From: Corylus avellana
Lineage: Eukaryota > Streptophyta > Magnoliopsida > Fagales > Betulaceae
Reading direction: 5' to 3'
Assembly (NCBI RefSeq): GCF_901000735.1
Contig: NC_081549.1
Span: 248,001 to 312,000, forward strand
DNA length: 64,000 nucleotides
The notes beneath the pieces are model-generated. The model saw only the letters and a program-made list of their open reading frames with translations. It made no database searches and was not told the DNA's origin. The translations under genes were made by a program, and so were the position numbers. Positions 33,682 through 44,397 of the stretch are shown one piece after another (position 1 is the first letter of the stretch; each line of letters begins with the position of its first letter).

Positions 33682-35100
33682 GAAAAACAATAGAAAAAGA
33701 GTTTTCCTTGTCAACTCAGAAATCCCAGAAACAAAGAAACACAAAAAAAAGGAAGAATTTCGGAGACACCCACTTGGGTTTTCTCCAGAAACCAAAAGCA
33801 AAGATCAATGAAATAAGTTAAAATTTAATGAATCAAGTGAGAAGGAAAATGAAAGGATTAGACAGAGCCTTCAGAAAACCCAATTTGGCTTTCTCGTATG
33901 TTAAAAAAGATAAAGATAAAGTTTTGAGGTGGAAGGAGACGGTCTCTAACCTCAAGATCTACGACTCCAACAAAGAAACCAAACAAAAACCCTTCTCAAA
34001 TTAATCTGCAATTCAAAGAATTATCTGCTTAAATAACTATCCCACAAACAAAGAGAATTTTGTTACAAAGAAACGGCGAATAGATAAGGGGGAGGAGTCT
34101 TACAGTCAGATAAATTCATGCCAGGGAGTCAAATATACCACAAAGCATGAGATTTTCCCCAGAGAGACAAGAAAATTTCTCCAAACAAAAGAATCTGAGG
34201 TCGTTCTCTCTCTCAAATTCTCTCCATCTGTATGAAAAATTACTTTCTCTGCGCTCAGAGAAGCTGTTGCTGATATGGGTTTTGCGGGTAGGACCTTTCT
34301 TTCTCTGTCTGCTCCGCTCAACCTTTGCGGACGCTTCTTCCTCTTTCTCTCTCTCTCTCTGTTTCTCTGTTTATTTATCCTCCCTATGGCAATTGAAGGA
34401 TTACCAAAACCACTTGATTGGATATCAACGGTGTGATGCGCTTTGTTTTGTTTCTTGTTCAAGACCTCGACAACAACACCCCTCTTCCTTTTCACACTCA
34501 AGAATCTGAAAAATTATTGGGCGGGGTTGCTAACCTGCACTCACAAGTCACACTCAGTGATAGGCCCGACTCTGCCTCTGGATTTGCAAGCCCATGTCAC
34601 GCTTGGGGTCCAAGCCTACTTTAGAATTTAGGATTCCTCATTCTTTGGTGGCCCATTGGAAACCAATAGAAGGGGAGAGATGTAAAGGAATGATTTCTAA
34701 AATCTGTGAAACATAAACAAACTCAAGTACCTGATGATTATGGGGGATAGGCCGGATAGCTTACCAAATTGAGATTCTACAATAGCTTACTAATGACATA
34801 TAGCTTTCAAAATTACCCTAATAACAATTCAATCTATACTATATATGTTAAAAAAAGAAAAAAAAAACAAAGAGTTTAAGGGTATAATTACTAATTAGTG
34901 ATGCAATTGTCACGCAACCGAACTCATGTCTAGAGCGCTTGTGAAAAAAGGTAGCAATGATGAGCACGAAGACTTGTTAGATGTGCCGGCAAGAATGTCC
35001 TAAGTAAAAAAATTCTGAAAAAATGCGGTCTCTCCCTTACGTACACGATAAACAATAGCAAAGTATGCTATACTTATTATAGAGCCCAACATTTGGCATT
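33682..35100. other. 5' region of the DUF1639 gene and intergenic DNA
   Basis: Purine-rich on the minus strand (CT-rich leader near 34,200-34,370). An open minus-strand frame at 34,106-34,501 is full of Arg/Lys from that simple sequence and is probably untranslated leader or promoter. No gene was recognised after 34,600. Confidence 0.45.
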
Positions 35101-35104
35101 TTAG

Positions 35105-35302
35105 TTGTGTAGGTTTAAACTTCATTTTAATAAGTGAGACCAAATATTTGAAATATTTAATTAAAATTATAGGTGATTAATAAATTAATTGAGGCAAGAT
35201 TCGAACTCATGACATTTAGCTATAATATTATGTTAAATTATCACTTATTTCAAAATATTAAATTGATAGAAAATAATAAATTTAATCATTCAATTAATAC
35301 GG
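35105..35302 (-). mobile_element. Diverged small LTR (TRIM-like) element
   Basis: Same order of landmarks as the complete copy at 39,145-39,366: GATTCGAACTCATGACATTT, then a decayed primer-site complement (AGCTATAATATTATGTTAAA), then GATAGAAAATAATAAATTTA and ATTCAATTAATAC. Ends are approximate. Confidence 0.45.
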
Positions 35303-35664
35303 CCAATTATACGCATCAATCCACAACATTATCCAGAAAATTGGAGACTGCAATATGCAGCGATGGAAAATGGAATTGCATAGATGGAGTTCATTCTAGG
35401 TTTATGTCATTTTGAGTGTTCCCACAGGCATCACATTATGGAGATGCTTAGCCCTTGGAACAAAAGCCATATGGTATTCATCATTTCATGTATTGTAATT
35501 TTTTTTCTTTTTTTTTTTTTGAAAAATATAAAATCAATCTCTATAATTTTACTAAATTGCAAATAGCTACTTAAGATGTAAAAGGTGATGAGAAACTTTT
35601 GGAGGTAAGAAAAAACACAAATAAGTCGTTGGACGCATATTCTGTTTGAAAATTTGATATAATT

Positions 35665-35905
35665 CATCAATACGTCATGCCGATGCCGTTACCAATAATA
35701 TTGTGACATGTGTCCTTATGATAAAAATAAAATATAAAAATATAAATAAGGAAAAACAAAAAAAAAAAACAAAAAACAAAAAAGACAAAAAACAAAAAGA
35801 GAAAGAGAAAATATGACCACCCTTTTTTTATACTTTATATTTTTCTTTATAGGGACACATGTCACAATATTATAGATGCTGGTCATGCATTCTCTCTATG
35901 GAGTG
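35665..35905. repeat. Foldback (inverted-repeat) element at the left edge of unit 1
   Basis: ATAATATTGTGACATGTGTCC at 35,695-35,715 is the reverse complement of GGACACATGTCACAATATTAT at 35,853-35,873. Weaker matching continues outward (GTCATGCCGATGC against GCTGGTCATGC). The centre is A-rich. This looks like a MITE-type foldback. Unit 2 shows only the right arm because an assembly gap covers the left. Confidence 0.65.
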
Positions 35906-37215
35906 GGAGACGAGATTTGGGTGGTTTCTAGTGACATTAGCTCCTCATCTATCACCTCAATGGTCAACGACGGTAGTGGTGCTAGTGACTTCGACGACAA
36001 TGGTGCATGGTTGAGGTTAGGCATGGAGGTCGAAGAGTGATGTGGCTTAAGGTTGAGGGGATTCAATGTGGTTGGATTAAACTGTTTTTCAATGGTTTGG
36101 GTCCTTAAATTTCATTTAGTTGATGTGACAAAATCTAAGTCACAAATCAGAGAAAATGAGAGCTAATTCAATTGGAATTGGAGGTGAGTAGCTCCTCTTT
36201 TCTTTAGGGGCTTATTGAGGGCAAATAAAAATGACTATGTAAAGTAATCATTTATAAAATCATTAGCACATTGACATAGAAACAGACTCAAGTATTTGGT
36301 TTGTCCTGATAGGCAATTAGCTATTTGCAAATTAAAATAGAGAAATCATCACTGGATCTGCCCATCCTTGAGAGAACTGAAAACATTCTGAGCTTAAGTT
36401 AGCATATGATGTTTTGAGTGAATTTAAGAAATAAGCTAAGATTTCTGAGAGACCTATAGTGCCATTTTACATGGTGCTTTGTTCTCTCTTTTATAATATT
36501 TTTATAGCTGTTTCACGTTTTAACCTAGAGTATCATGAATATCTGGATGTATATCCCACTTTATAGGAGATTCTAATGGATGTAGTTATTATCCACGTAG
36601 TGATTTATTTGAGTGGGCTTGCTTTAGTGGGATCCATGATGGATTTTATCGGCAACATAAAATAACTAATTAATAACATAGTTTTCGACATTACTCTAGT
36701 AAGAATCAAATGTATACAATGTGTTAAAAATAAATTTCTTAATTAAGATAGGTGAAGTAAATTATCCAATGAGGCTTGGTTCCTCATGGAGAGCTAGCGC
36801 AACCCAATGGCTCACCCTCCTCACTTTTTTCGATGAATAAGCAATTTATAAACACCCAAACACAAAAACAAAAACTCTTCAACAAATATTTCAGCTCCTG
36901 CAATTCTGCAAAGATCAAGATAGATTCTCAACATTTCTTTTAAATCTTCCTCATCTTCCCCTACGGCCTCGATCTACTCCTCCAACCCCAAGTCCCTCAA
37001 ACTCATCTCCCCCTTCCTCTTCCGCTACTTCCACCACACTTGCCTCTACCCACTTCGTCTCCATTGCAACATGGTTTTGCTGAGAGTGAGAGGCGAGAGA
37101 TGGGGAAAGCTGATGGTTTTGTTGTGAGAGAGAGAGACGAGAGATGGAGAAGAAAAGGAAAGAATCAAAAACAATAAAAATAAAATTTAATTAAAGTAGA
37201 GAGTTAAAATAAATA

Positions 37216-38970
37216 TTAATATCTAGAATATCTAGAGTACACATTCCTAGGATTAATGCGTGCGCGGGCGTACGGATTCCTGCTATTCGTGGAGTACAAA
37301 ATATCGCGGACGTTTCTAGGCGTACTTGTGCTTGTTTCCTCAACTCGATCTCTAGCATAACATGTCATGTGGCCAATAAATTTGCATTCAGTACATTCAA
37401 CAGCTATGCCATTGAAATGCTTGCGGCATGCATCACACGGAGGGGAGTGCTCGGTCTTTTGAACAAAAGCTATAGGATGCTTATGATCTGTATTTAGCAG
37501 AGCTCTTCCAAATTTGATATATGGATATTTTCCCAATACACATTCAGGATGAGCAGGAAAGTCGCACGCTGTACAATAATAGAACCATTGGTTAGGTTCT
37601 CTTTTTCCTTCACAAATCAAGCAATAATATTCTTTGAAACAATCTTCAGCAGTACAAGTGAGTTTGAGGAGATGTGTATCGTATGCATGCTGAGCTACGA
37701 GTGGAAGCGTTGCACATTCAAAACCCAAGGCAAACTCGCATTCAATGCACACAAATACACATGGGGATCTATACTCACTATCACAAGCATAGCATTTTTC
37801 TTCAGAACTTATGGCAAGGTAGAGCGGGTGTTGGTGACCTTCATGATTAAAGATCTCTGGGATTGAACAACATTGAATGTCAAGGCTGTAATTAGGACAC
37901 TCATTACATATGTAGACGAAGCCATGACGAAGATGGTTACAAGCATCGCAATAAAAGACATCCTCATATGGGAGGAGGGTGAGCGGGTGTTCATGAAGTG
38001 GGTGTCTCTCAATCCTTGTGGCTAATTTAGCACATCTTTCATGAAGAAAGAAGTTGCATCTCAAACAGCTGTAAAATGGGACTGAGATTAATTGCATACA
38101 CCCCTCACAAAGCTTATCATCCTCAAGCTTCTTCTCTTCACTAAGGATTAAGTTATGTTGATCATGACTAAAATGTTTGATCATCTTCTGAGACTGAGCT
38201 GTTTCGTCCTGTACTGTTTTGACCAAATCAGCTAAATGATGCGTTTTGCTCCTCCTGGTAATGGTTAGGCCTCTCTTGTTATGGATCCGATGTCCAAGAA
38301 AACTTGGACAATTCAAGTGAACAATGTAGCTACATTTTTTACAGTAGTAAATTGCATACTTTGTATTCACCTTTTTGTAGCAAAGTCTACAAAATACCTT
38401 GCTTGAACCCGTGTCTTGATCATGGAGAGAATATGTGAGAGTGAGGAGATGTTCATGTGCACTAATATGGATAGTGCGTTGAAATTGAGCACATTTGTGG
38501 TGAATTAAGAGCCGACAGATGGTACATAGGTAGGCAATGTCCTTGCCTTCCTCACCGCAGACTTTGCAAGTGAACTGAATATTCTCCAAGATGGGGATGA
38601 ATGCGTGTTGATGACAATCGTTGGTAGTAATTTTCCAGCGGGAAGCACATTTAATGTCGAGGTTGAAATTGCACCCATCGCATCGATAAAAGAAGTATCT
38701 ACTGCAATTTTCACAACAAGCATCACAATAATACTTTTTCTCTGGCGCTTGGAGAATGAGGGTGTGATTTGGGTGCAAGCGGTGTTGTATCTCGCGGGGG
38801 AGCTCGATGCATGATTTATTGAGAAAGAAGTTGCATTCGGAACATTTGTAGCCTGGACCCGATATTGGTTCCTCACATCCCGAGCAAACTACTTTTTTCT
38901 TGTCTTCTTCATTTCGGAGCTCCTCTGCAAAGATCAAGGGATGCTTATGGCTGAAATGGTTGACCGCCAT
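37216..38970 (-). CDS. DC1 domain (Cys/His-rich C1-like) protein, copy 1
   Basis: Single exon, 584 residues. The plant DC1 family has C1-like zinc-binding modules (H-x-H, CxxC, HxxC) whose ligand is usually unknown; some members act in defence or hormone responses. About nine modules are visible: HFSHKHPLIF...CSGCEEPISGPGYKCSECNFFLNKSC, then HPNHTLIL, HQHAFIPI and HEHLLTL modules, and a second series from HFSHDQHNLIL at about residue 270 to HKHPIAF near 520. The protein therefore looks like an internal duplication of a four-module block plus one extra module. The ATG at 38,970 is used; three codons further upstream are open but have no ATG. No signal peptide or membrane segment. It is divergent from the NB-LRR gene 5.4 kb away. 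Confidence 0.9.
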   Translation of the reverse strand: MAVNHFSHKHPLIFAEELRNEEDKKKVVCSGCEEPISGPGYKCSECNFFLNKSCIELPREIQHRLHPNHTLILQAPEKKYYCDACCENCSRYFFYRCDGCNFNLDIKCASRWKITTNDCHQHAFIPILENIQFTCKVCGEEGKDIAYLCTICRLLIHHKCAQFQRTIHISAHEHLLTLTYSLHDQDTGSSKVFCRLCYKKVNTKYAIYYCKKCSYIVHLNCPSFLGHRIHNKRGLTITRRSKTHHLADLVKTVQDETAQSQKMIKHFSHDQHNLILSEEKKLEDDKLCEGCMQLISVPFYSCLRCNFFLHERCAKLATRIERHPLHEHPLTLLPYEDVFYCDACNHLRHGFVYICNECPNYSLDIQCCSIPEIFNHEGHQHPLYLAISSEEKCYACDSEYRSPCVFVCIECEFALGFECATLPLVAQHAYDTHLLKLTCTAEDCFKEYYCLICEGKREPNQWFYYCTACDFPAHPECVLGKYPYIKFGRALLNTDHKHPIAFVQKTEHSPPCDACRKHFNGIAVECTECKFIGHMTCYARDRVEETSTSTPRNVRDILYSTNSRNPYARARINPRNVYSRYSRY

Positions 38971-39144
38971 CTCTCTCAAGATTTATCTCATACAATTGAG
39001 ATTTGTGATTTTGGGACAAAGTAATGATTCAATTCACTCAAAGAAAAATGGAGGCGAGTAATCTTAATTATATAAATCCAGCCAGAGATCGATGAAACTG
39101 ATGAAGAAAGCAAAGAATTTGGAAAACTCACATGATACGTCACC

Positions 39145-39366
39145 TGTTAAATCACCATGTATTCAATTCTAAAGGGATAAACTTATAAAAATTGATAAAT
39201 TTTATCATTTAATCAATACTTTAACACTCTCTTCATATAAAATAGTTGATGAATGACTAATTAAGACAGAATTTGAACTCAAGACCTTTTGCTCTGATAC
39301 CATATTAAATCAACACTGCAAGTTATAAGAAGAGATAACTTTAATAAATGAATCAATACTTTAACA
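39145..39366 (-). mobile_element. TRIM-like miniature LTR retrotransposon, structurally complete
   Basis: Two short LTRs, 39303-39366 (5' LTR on the minus strand) and 39145-39226 (3' LTR), both begin TGTTAAAGTATTGATT on the minus strand. Directly after the 5' LTR is TGGTATCAGAGC, the initiator-Met-tRNA primer site, at 39,291-39,302. Directly before the 3' LTR is a purine tract GAAGAGAG. Flanks TCACC and TTACC fit a 5-bp target-site duplication with one mismatch. The internal part is only about 75 bases, with no coding capacity. Confidence 0.7.
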
Positions 39367-40290
39367 TTACCAATCCTAACAATCAAGCATATTTCTTTCT
39401 TCTTGGGTTTCTTTTTCTTTTTCTTTTCGTCTTTAGTGATTCCAATTCTTTAGAAAAAGTAGTGATGATTCTCTAATACTATTTTACGCAAAGGATATTT
39501 CTTTTTCTTTCTTTTTTCTTTTTACTTAATTGCATCGAAGGCTTAGAACCCATCGGCGATCGATCTTTCCTAGCCCCTCTTCCGGGTAAAGGACAAAAAT
39601 TTGAATTAGGTTGCGTATGTAAGATGCGCTAATTTTAATATACAATTCCCGACCCAAAAATTATTCGATATAATTTGTCATTTCTCTTGGGATGTTTTTC
39701 AATTTGAATTTCAATATAATTTCATAATAACATATTTCTTTGAGATATCCATGCTTATTGCCCATGAGCCGCCACCCTACTAAACTAAAACTCTGAGTTG
39801 GGTAGAGCTGGCTTAATAAATTTTGAGGCTTAAGAATTAAGATAACAACTAACAAGTTTAAGTAGTGCTAATTAGGAGGGGTTGGGGTGCTATTAATTCT
39901 TTTGTTATTTTATATAAATTATAGGTATTTTAGAAAATTTGGCTAAAATCCGATTCCATCCCAATTAAAAAAAAAAATTGGTTATTCATGTGTTGTCATA
40001 AAACGAATGAATAGAAATAGCTAGTTCATTTCAGCTTCTTGTTTTTTTGGTAATACTCGGTCCTATTCTCATGTAATTATTATTTCAATGTACCAAATGT
40101 GTCCAAAATTTGTACATAGGAGAAAGAAAACGGAATGCAATTGCAAACAAAAGAAATAAGAACGGGCAACACAAGGGATCAATTATAATTAAGGAATGCT
40201 CGATCTAGACCTCAAATCTCTTTACAACTCTTTTACAACTTGCTAACATGTGTCATCATTTGATTAGAACAACATCAGCCATTTTCTATG

Positions 40291-40454
40291 AGAAATGCTA
40301 GGGACCATTTTTTTATTCTCCTAAAACTGATGTGACTTTAAATTCACTATTGGATCAAAATTCAAAATATGATTCATATCAAATTTAATGGTGATTTTAA
40401 AAGTCACATTAGCTTTAGGAGAATAAAAAAATGGTTCTTAACATTACTCATTTC
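40291..40454. mobile_element. MITE with about 45-bp inverted ends
   Basis: GACCATTTTTTTATTCTCCT near the left end is mirrored by AGGAGAATAAAAAAATGGTT near the right end, and ACTGATGTGACT by AGTCACATTAGC. The copy at 54,836-55,010 lies at the matching place in unit 2, so the insertion predates the duplication. Confidence 0.6.
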
Positions 40455-41019
40455 CTATATATGTCGCTTAGAATTTAGCAATGCAAACTAACTGCGGTGG
40501 TTTTACCAACGGAAACCTAAACTTAGAAGGAAACAAGTGTTTTTTAATGATAAATTTAGATTGCTCTAGTATTGTTGAAGCATTAATGGCGTATTCTTTC
40601 TTTTTTCTTCTTTTTAATGAATTTGAACTTTACTCAACCCTACAACTCCAAAAGTACAAAGCTGTGAAACACGAACATACTTCATAATAGCTTTTTAGTA
40701 TATCTTATTGCAGATTCTTTCAGTTAAATTGAAGGCTAACTTTTTTCAGAAGTAAGTTTGTCTCTTTTATATAGCTTCCTTAATTAGATACTCCATAATA
40801 GCTTCTTCACTTTGGGGGCTTGAAGAATAAATCCAGTCAAAAAATGAAACTGACGATGAAAGCAAAGAATTTGTAAAGCCATACCATTGATAAGTACTAA
40901 TCATTACGACAAGCACATTTCTTTCTTTTTTGCTTTTGGAATCATATCGGTTCGTTTGGCAAAGTATTGATTTTTTAATTCTATCTTACGTATCGGATAT
41001 TTTCTTTTTAATTTAGGCT

Positions 41020-41201
41020 TGTTAAATCACGTATACATAAACTCAAACTTTATTTTAAGAAGTGATACCCAACACATAGAATATTTAATTTAAATAAAGT
41101 GAATTGACGAAGCTAATATTCGAACTCATCATGTCTTTTGGCTCTAATAACTTAAATTAATACGAAGAGATAAAGTTAATCATTTAATTAATACTTTAAC
41201 A
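41020..41201 (-). mobile_element. TRIM-like element, second copy in unit 1
   Basis: Bounded by TGTTAAATCACG at the left and AATTAATACTTTAACA at the right, with TTTTGGCTCTAATAACTTAA as a decayed primer-site complement. The matching copy in unit 2 is at 55,558-55,750. Confidence 0.5.
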
Positions 41202-41862
41202 AGACCATTAGTTAATAATAACTACATCAGTTTGTAACTGAGCGATAACAATTGACAACTATAAAACTATGATCATATAATTTGATGATTTGACGGTTAA
41301 AATCAACCATTGAATCGACACTTACAAAAAAAAAAAAAGGGCTAATCATTATTATGTCATTATGTTATATGATAGTCGTAAAACAATACCATTAATTAGA
41401 CTATACAAAAAGAGAAAGTATGAAACCGACCAACAGGAAGCCTAATTAAACTCTAACTAAAAACAACACAAATGCATTCTAATAACAAATTAAAAAAGAA
41501 AAAAGAAAAAAAGTTATTTAGTAGATTGTTATATGACTGCTATATAACTATAAGATAGTGTGACTGTTAAAATTAACCCTTAATTTCTCTTTTTTTTTTT
41601 ACAAATCATTATTAAACCAAAATGTAATTATTTTCAGTACTATCCCGTCATCTTATTTATATAACACTTATATAACAATATACTAAATAGCATTTATCGT
41701 AACAAAATAACGAAGAAGAAATGCCTGGAGGCTCCACAATATATTACACCGACAATAACTTTTGCGACAAAAGAAAAAGGCGGGTAAGCTGGTAATTTCA
41801 TGCATGGCATCTTGTATTGGAAGTTGCAGTAAAGCATTTCGTACAGTAAACTGATCAACACT

Positions 41863-41974
41863 TATATATATTAAGAAGAGGCGAAGGAGGGCAATCCACA
41901 AGCCAGATACTAAACAAACAAACAAACACTCTCATCAATCTCTCGATCTACTGTGTCCAGCGAAAACGTACCAG
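41863..41974 (+). promoter_or_regulatory. Predicted core promoter and noncoding first exon of NB-LRR copy 1
   Basis: TATATATA at 41,863-41,870 is followed by a leader without ATG that ends in a donor ACCAG|GTTTTT after 41,974. An acceptor TATATCAG ends at 44,395, two bases before the NB-LRR ATG. The same TATA, leader, donor and acceptor occur in unit 2 and the TATA part again at the right edge of the window. This is inference from conservation; the start of transcription is not known. Confidence 0.5.
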
Positions 41975-42390
41975 GTTTTTTGTTCACCATCTTTCTTCCT
42001 CTTTGTTTTGTCTTTCCTGCCAATGTTGTCAGTAGCTTCATATATATAACTCTCTCAAGTGCATGCTTTAATTTCCTTATAATTTGCTGCCAATGTTTCT
42101 GATTATTAATGTACAATATATTAATATGTTTGTCTGCCGCATGTGCATGCATGTTAACGATCTGATCACTCTCTTTAATTTCTCTCAAGGACCTCTATTT
42201 CAATATATTAATATGTTTCTCAAACTCATATATGTATAGTAACTGCCGCATGTTCTGTTTTGTCCACCTTTAAAAAGAAAGTTTGCCTCTGATTTGAATA
42301 TGACCCTCCAAATAAAAGTAGCTCAAATTGTGAAAGCTTCCTTCGTATACCTGTCAAAAGACTCAAAATTACGTTGGAGTAAGGATTTCT

Positions 42391-42442
<52 letters not shown>

Positions 42443-42456
42443 ACTTAATAAAAAAA

Positions 42457-42890
42457 AAGGGGAGGGGAAAAGTCAACATACCTCCTTCAAACTACCACCT
42501 AATTAATAATTCAAACTTTTAATTGCGACAATATCTCTCTAAACTACCTAACAATTGATAATGTCCTCCAAAACTAGTAAAAAGACAAAAGTAATCCTAA
42601 ATTTTGTTCAGTAAGACAAAAAAAAAAAAAACTCCAATAAATTCAAAAAAAAAAAAAATCAATTTTTTTTTTTTAAAATTTTCATACCCTGAATTTTTAA
42701 TTTTTTTAAAAAAGTTGTTTTATTTTTTATTTTATTTTATTAAGACTATTTTTGTTATTGGAGGATATTGTCAATTTTTGGTAGTTTTGAAGACATTGTT
42801 GTAATTAAAATTTAAAAATTTAGAGAGATATTGTCAATTAGATGGTAGTTTAAGGGGTATATGATCTTTCCCTTTAAAAAAAAAAAAAAA
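42457..42890. mobile_element. MITE with long inverted ends inside the NB-LRR leader intron
   Basis: The left arm (CTCCTTCAAACTACCACCTA, GCGACAATATCTCTCTAAA, AATGTCCTCC) is the inverse of the right arm (GGAGGATATTGTC, TTTAGAGAGATATTGTCAAT, GATGGTAGTTTAAGG). Arms are about 100-120 bases. Unit 2 retains only a right-arm-like stretch at 57,255-57,395. Confidence 0.55.
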
Positions 42891-43092
42891 AAAATTTGAA
42901 AAACAAAGGGGTCATGGCATGGCTACCTTTGATCTAGATCTATACGTAATTCCGTCCAAATATGCTATATACAAACAAAGGATGGCCCACTTTACAGTTT
43001 GCTAACAAAAAGTCAAAACTTGTCAAAGCATATTCAATTCAAACATGTGCAGTACTACACCACAATATTCTCTGGTCAATAAACCTAGCTAC

Positions 43093-44190
43093 TAGGAGTG
43101 TCAAAGCGGTTGCGGTTAGCGGTTATTGGCAATAACCGCTAACCGTAACTGCCTTAACGGTTAGTAGATTTCACTAACCGCAACCGCCGGTTAACGGTTA
43201 GTAAAATAGATAACCGCTTTTTTAAAATTGGGCTTTTTTTTTGCTTTTTGAGCATTTTGGGCATTTTGGGCGTTTTTGGGCTTTTTTTTTAATTTTTAGT
43301 CTAATAATGCTTTAATTAAATTGTAGTTATAAGTAATATATTGTTTAATTCAATTGAATCAATTGTGATTATCATTGTACATGAATCATATGATTAACTT
43401 GTAGACTTATGACTGATGAGTCATGTCATATTATATATGTATTATTTATTATTATATAATCATATGATTTAGTGATCAATTGATCATGTGATATAATCAT
43501 ATCAATTATAGTGATAATATATAAATTACTAAAATTATAATGATAATACATTAATACTTAAATTGTGTTTATAAGTAACGCATTGGTCATTGTTTAATCC
43601 AATATTAATTACTTAATTTGATATTATACGAATCATATCATCATTGTACATTAATAATATGATTCACTTGAAGTCTTAAATAAAGTATTTGAATTGTCAT
43701 TGAATCATATGATTAAGTATTGATATTATACATTTATATTATTCATATACATATGTAGACTTATATAGACTTATAACATATATAGACTTATAAGTTTATA
43801 ACATACATTGAAAATAAGTCTCTAGATATTTAATTGTTGTATTAGTATGAATTGATATACTTATGAGTTATGTCATATTATATATGTATAATTTGTTATT
43901 ATATAATCAAATGATTTAATGATCAATTGATCATGTGATATAATCATTTAAATTATAGTGATAATATATTAATATTCAAATTGTGATTTAATGATCAAGT
44001 GATTATGTTATATGTATAAATATTTTTATAATTATAATTATAAAAATATATTATATAAAAAGGCGGTTAGCGGTTACGGTTAGTAAACCCAATAACTGCT
44101 AACCGTTAGGCTGTTATAATGGTTAGGCGGTTAATATGGTTAAGCGGTTAATTAACCGGCGGTTTTTAACCGCCCGCATTGACACCCCTA
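43093..44190. mobile_element. Non-autonomous hAT-like DNA transposon, 1.1 kb
   Basis: Terminal inverted repeats TAGGAGTGTCAAAGCGG (left) and the inverse of TAGGGGTGTCAATGCGG (right) match at 15 of 17 positions. The flanks CTAGCTAC and CTGGCTAC are an 8-bp target-site duplication with one mismatch, as in hAT elements. Subterminal regions are crowded with GGTTAGCGGTTA-type repeats. The AT-rich centre holds two similar blocks (about 43,424-43,530 and 43,869-43,985). There is no transposase frame. It lies in the predicted leader intron of NB-LRR copy 1 and is absent from unit 2. Confidence 0.75.
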
Positions 44191-44397
44191 CTGGCTACAA
44201 GCCACTTTATATCAAATAGTTTCTCGATCTCAGTAATTTGCGTAATTTTGTATGTATCCATTTTAATACAAGAATATCTTTTTGTGCATGGTATATATGT
44301 ATATATATATACGCGGGAAATTAATTATATAATAATCCTCTTCTGATCATCTTTGTAAAAGTTATAACGTTCAATATTATTTTGTTATATATCAGCT

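Noticed and set aside
34106..34501. Minus-strand 131-residue basic frame upstream of the DUF1639 gene
   Set aside because: Arg/Lys content comes from CT-rich leader DNA; more likely 5'UTR or promoter.
37549..37866. Plus-strand frames inside the DC1 genes
   Set aside because: Shadows of the Cys/His-rich coding strand, repeated at the same place in copy 2.
40481..40687. Frame MQTNCGGFTN..., repeated at 55,037 in unit 2
   Set aside because: Shared simply because the units are duplicates. The phrase LDCSSIVEAL hints at an RNase H fragment, but it is too short and the C-terminus is not conserved.
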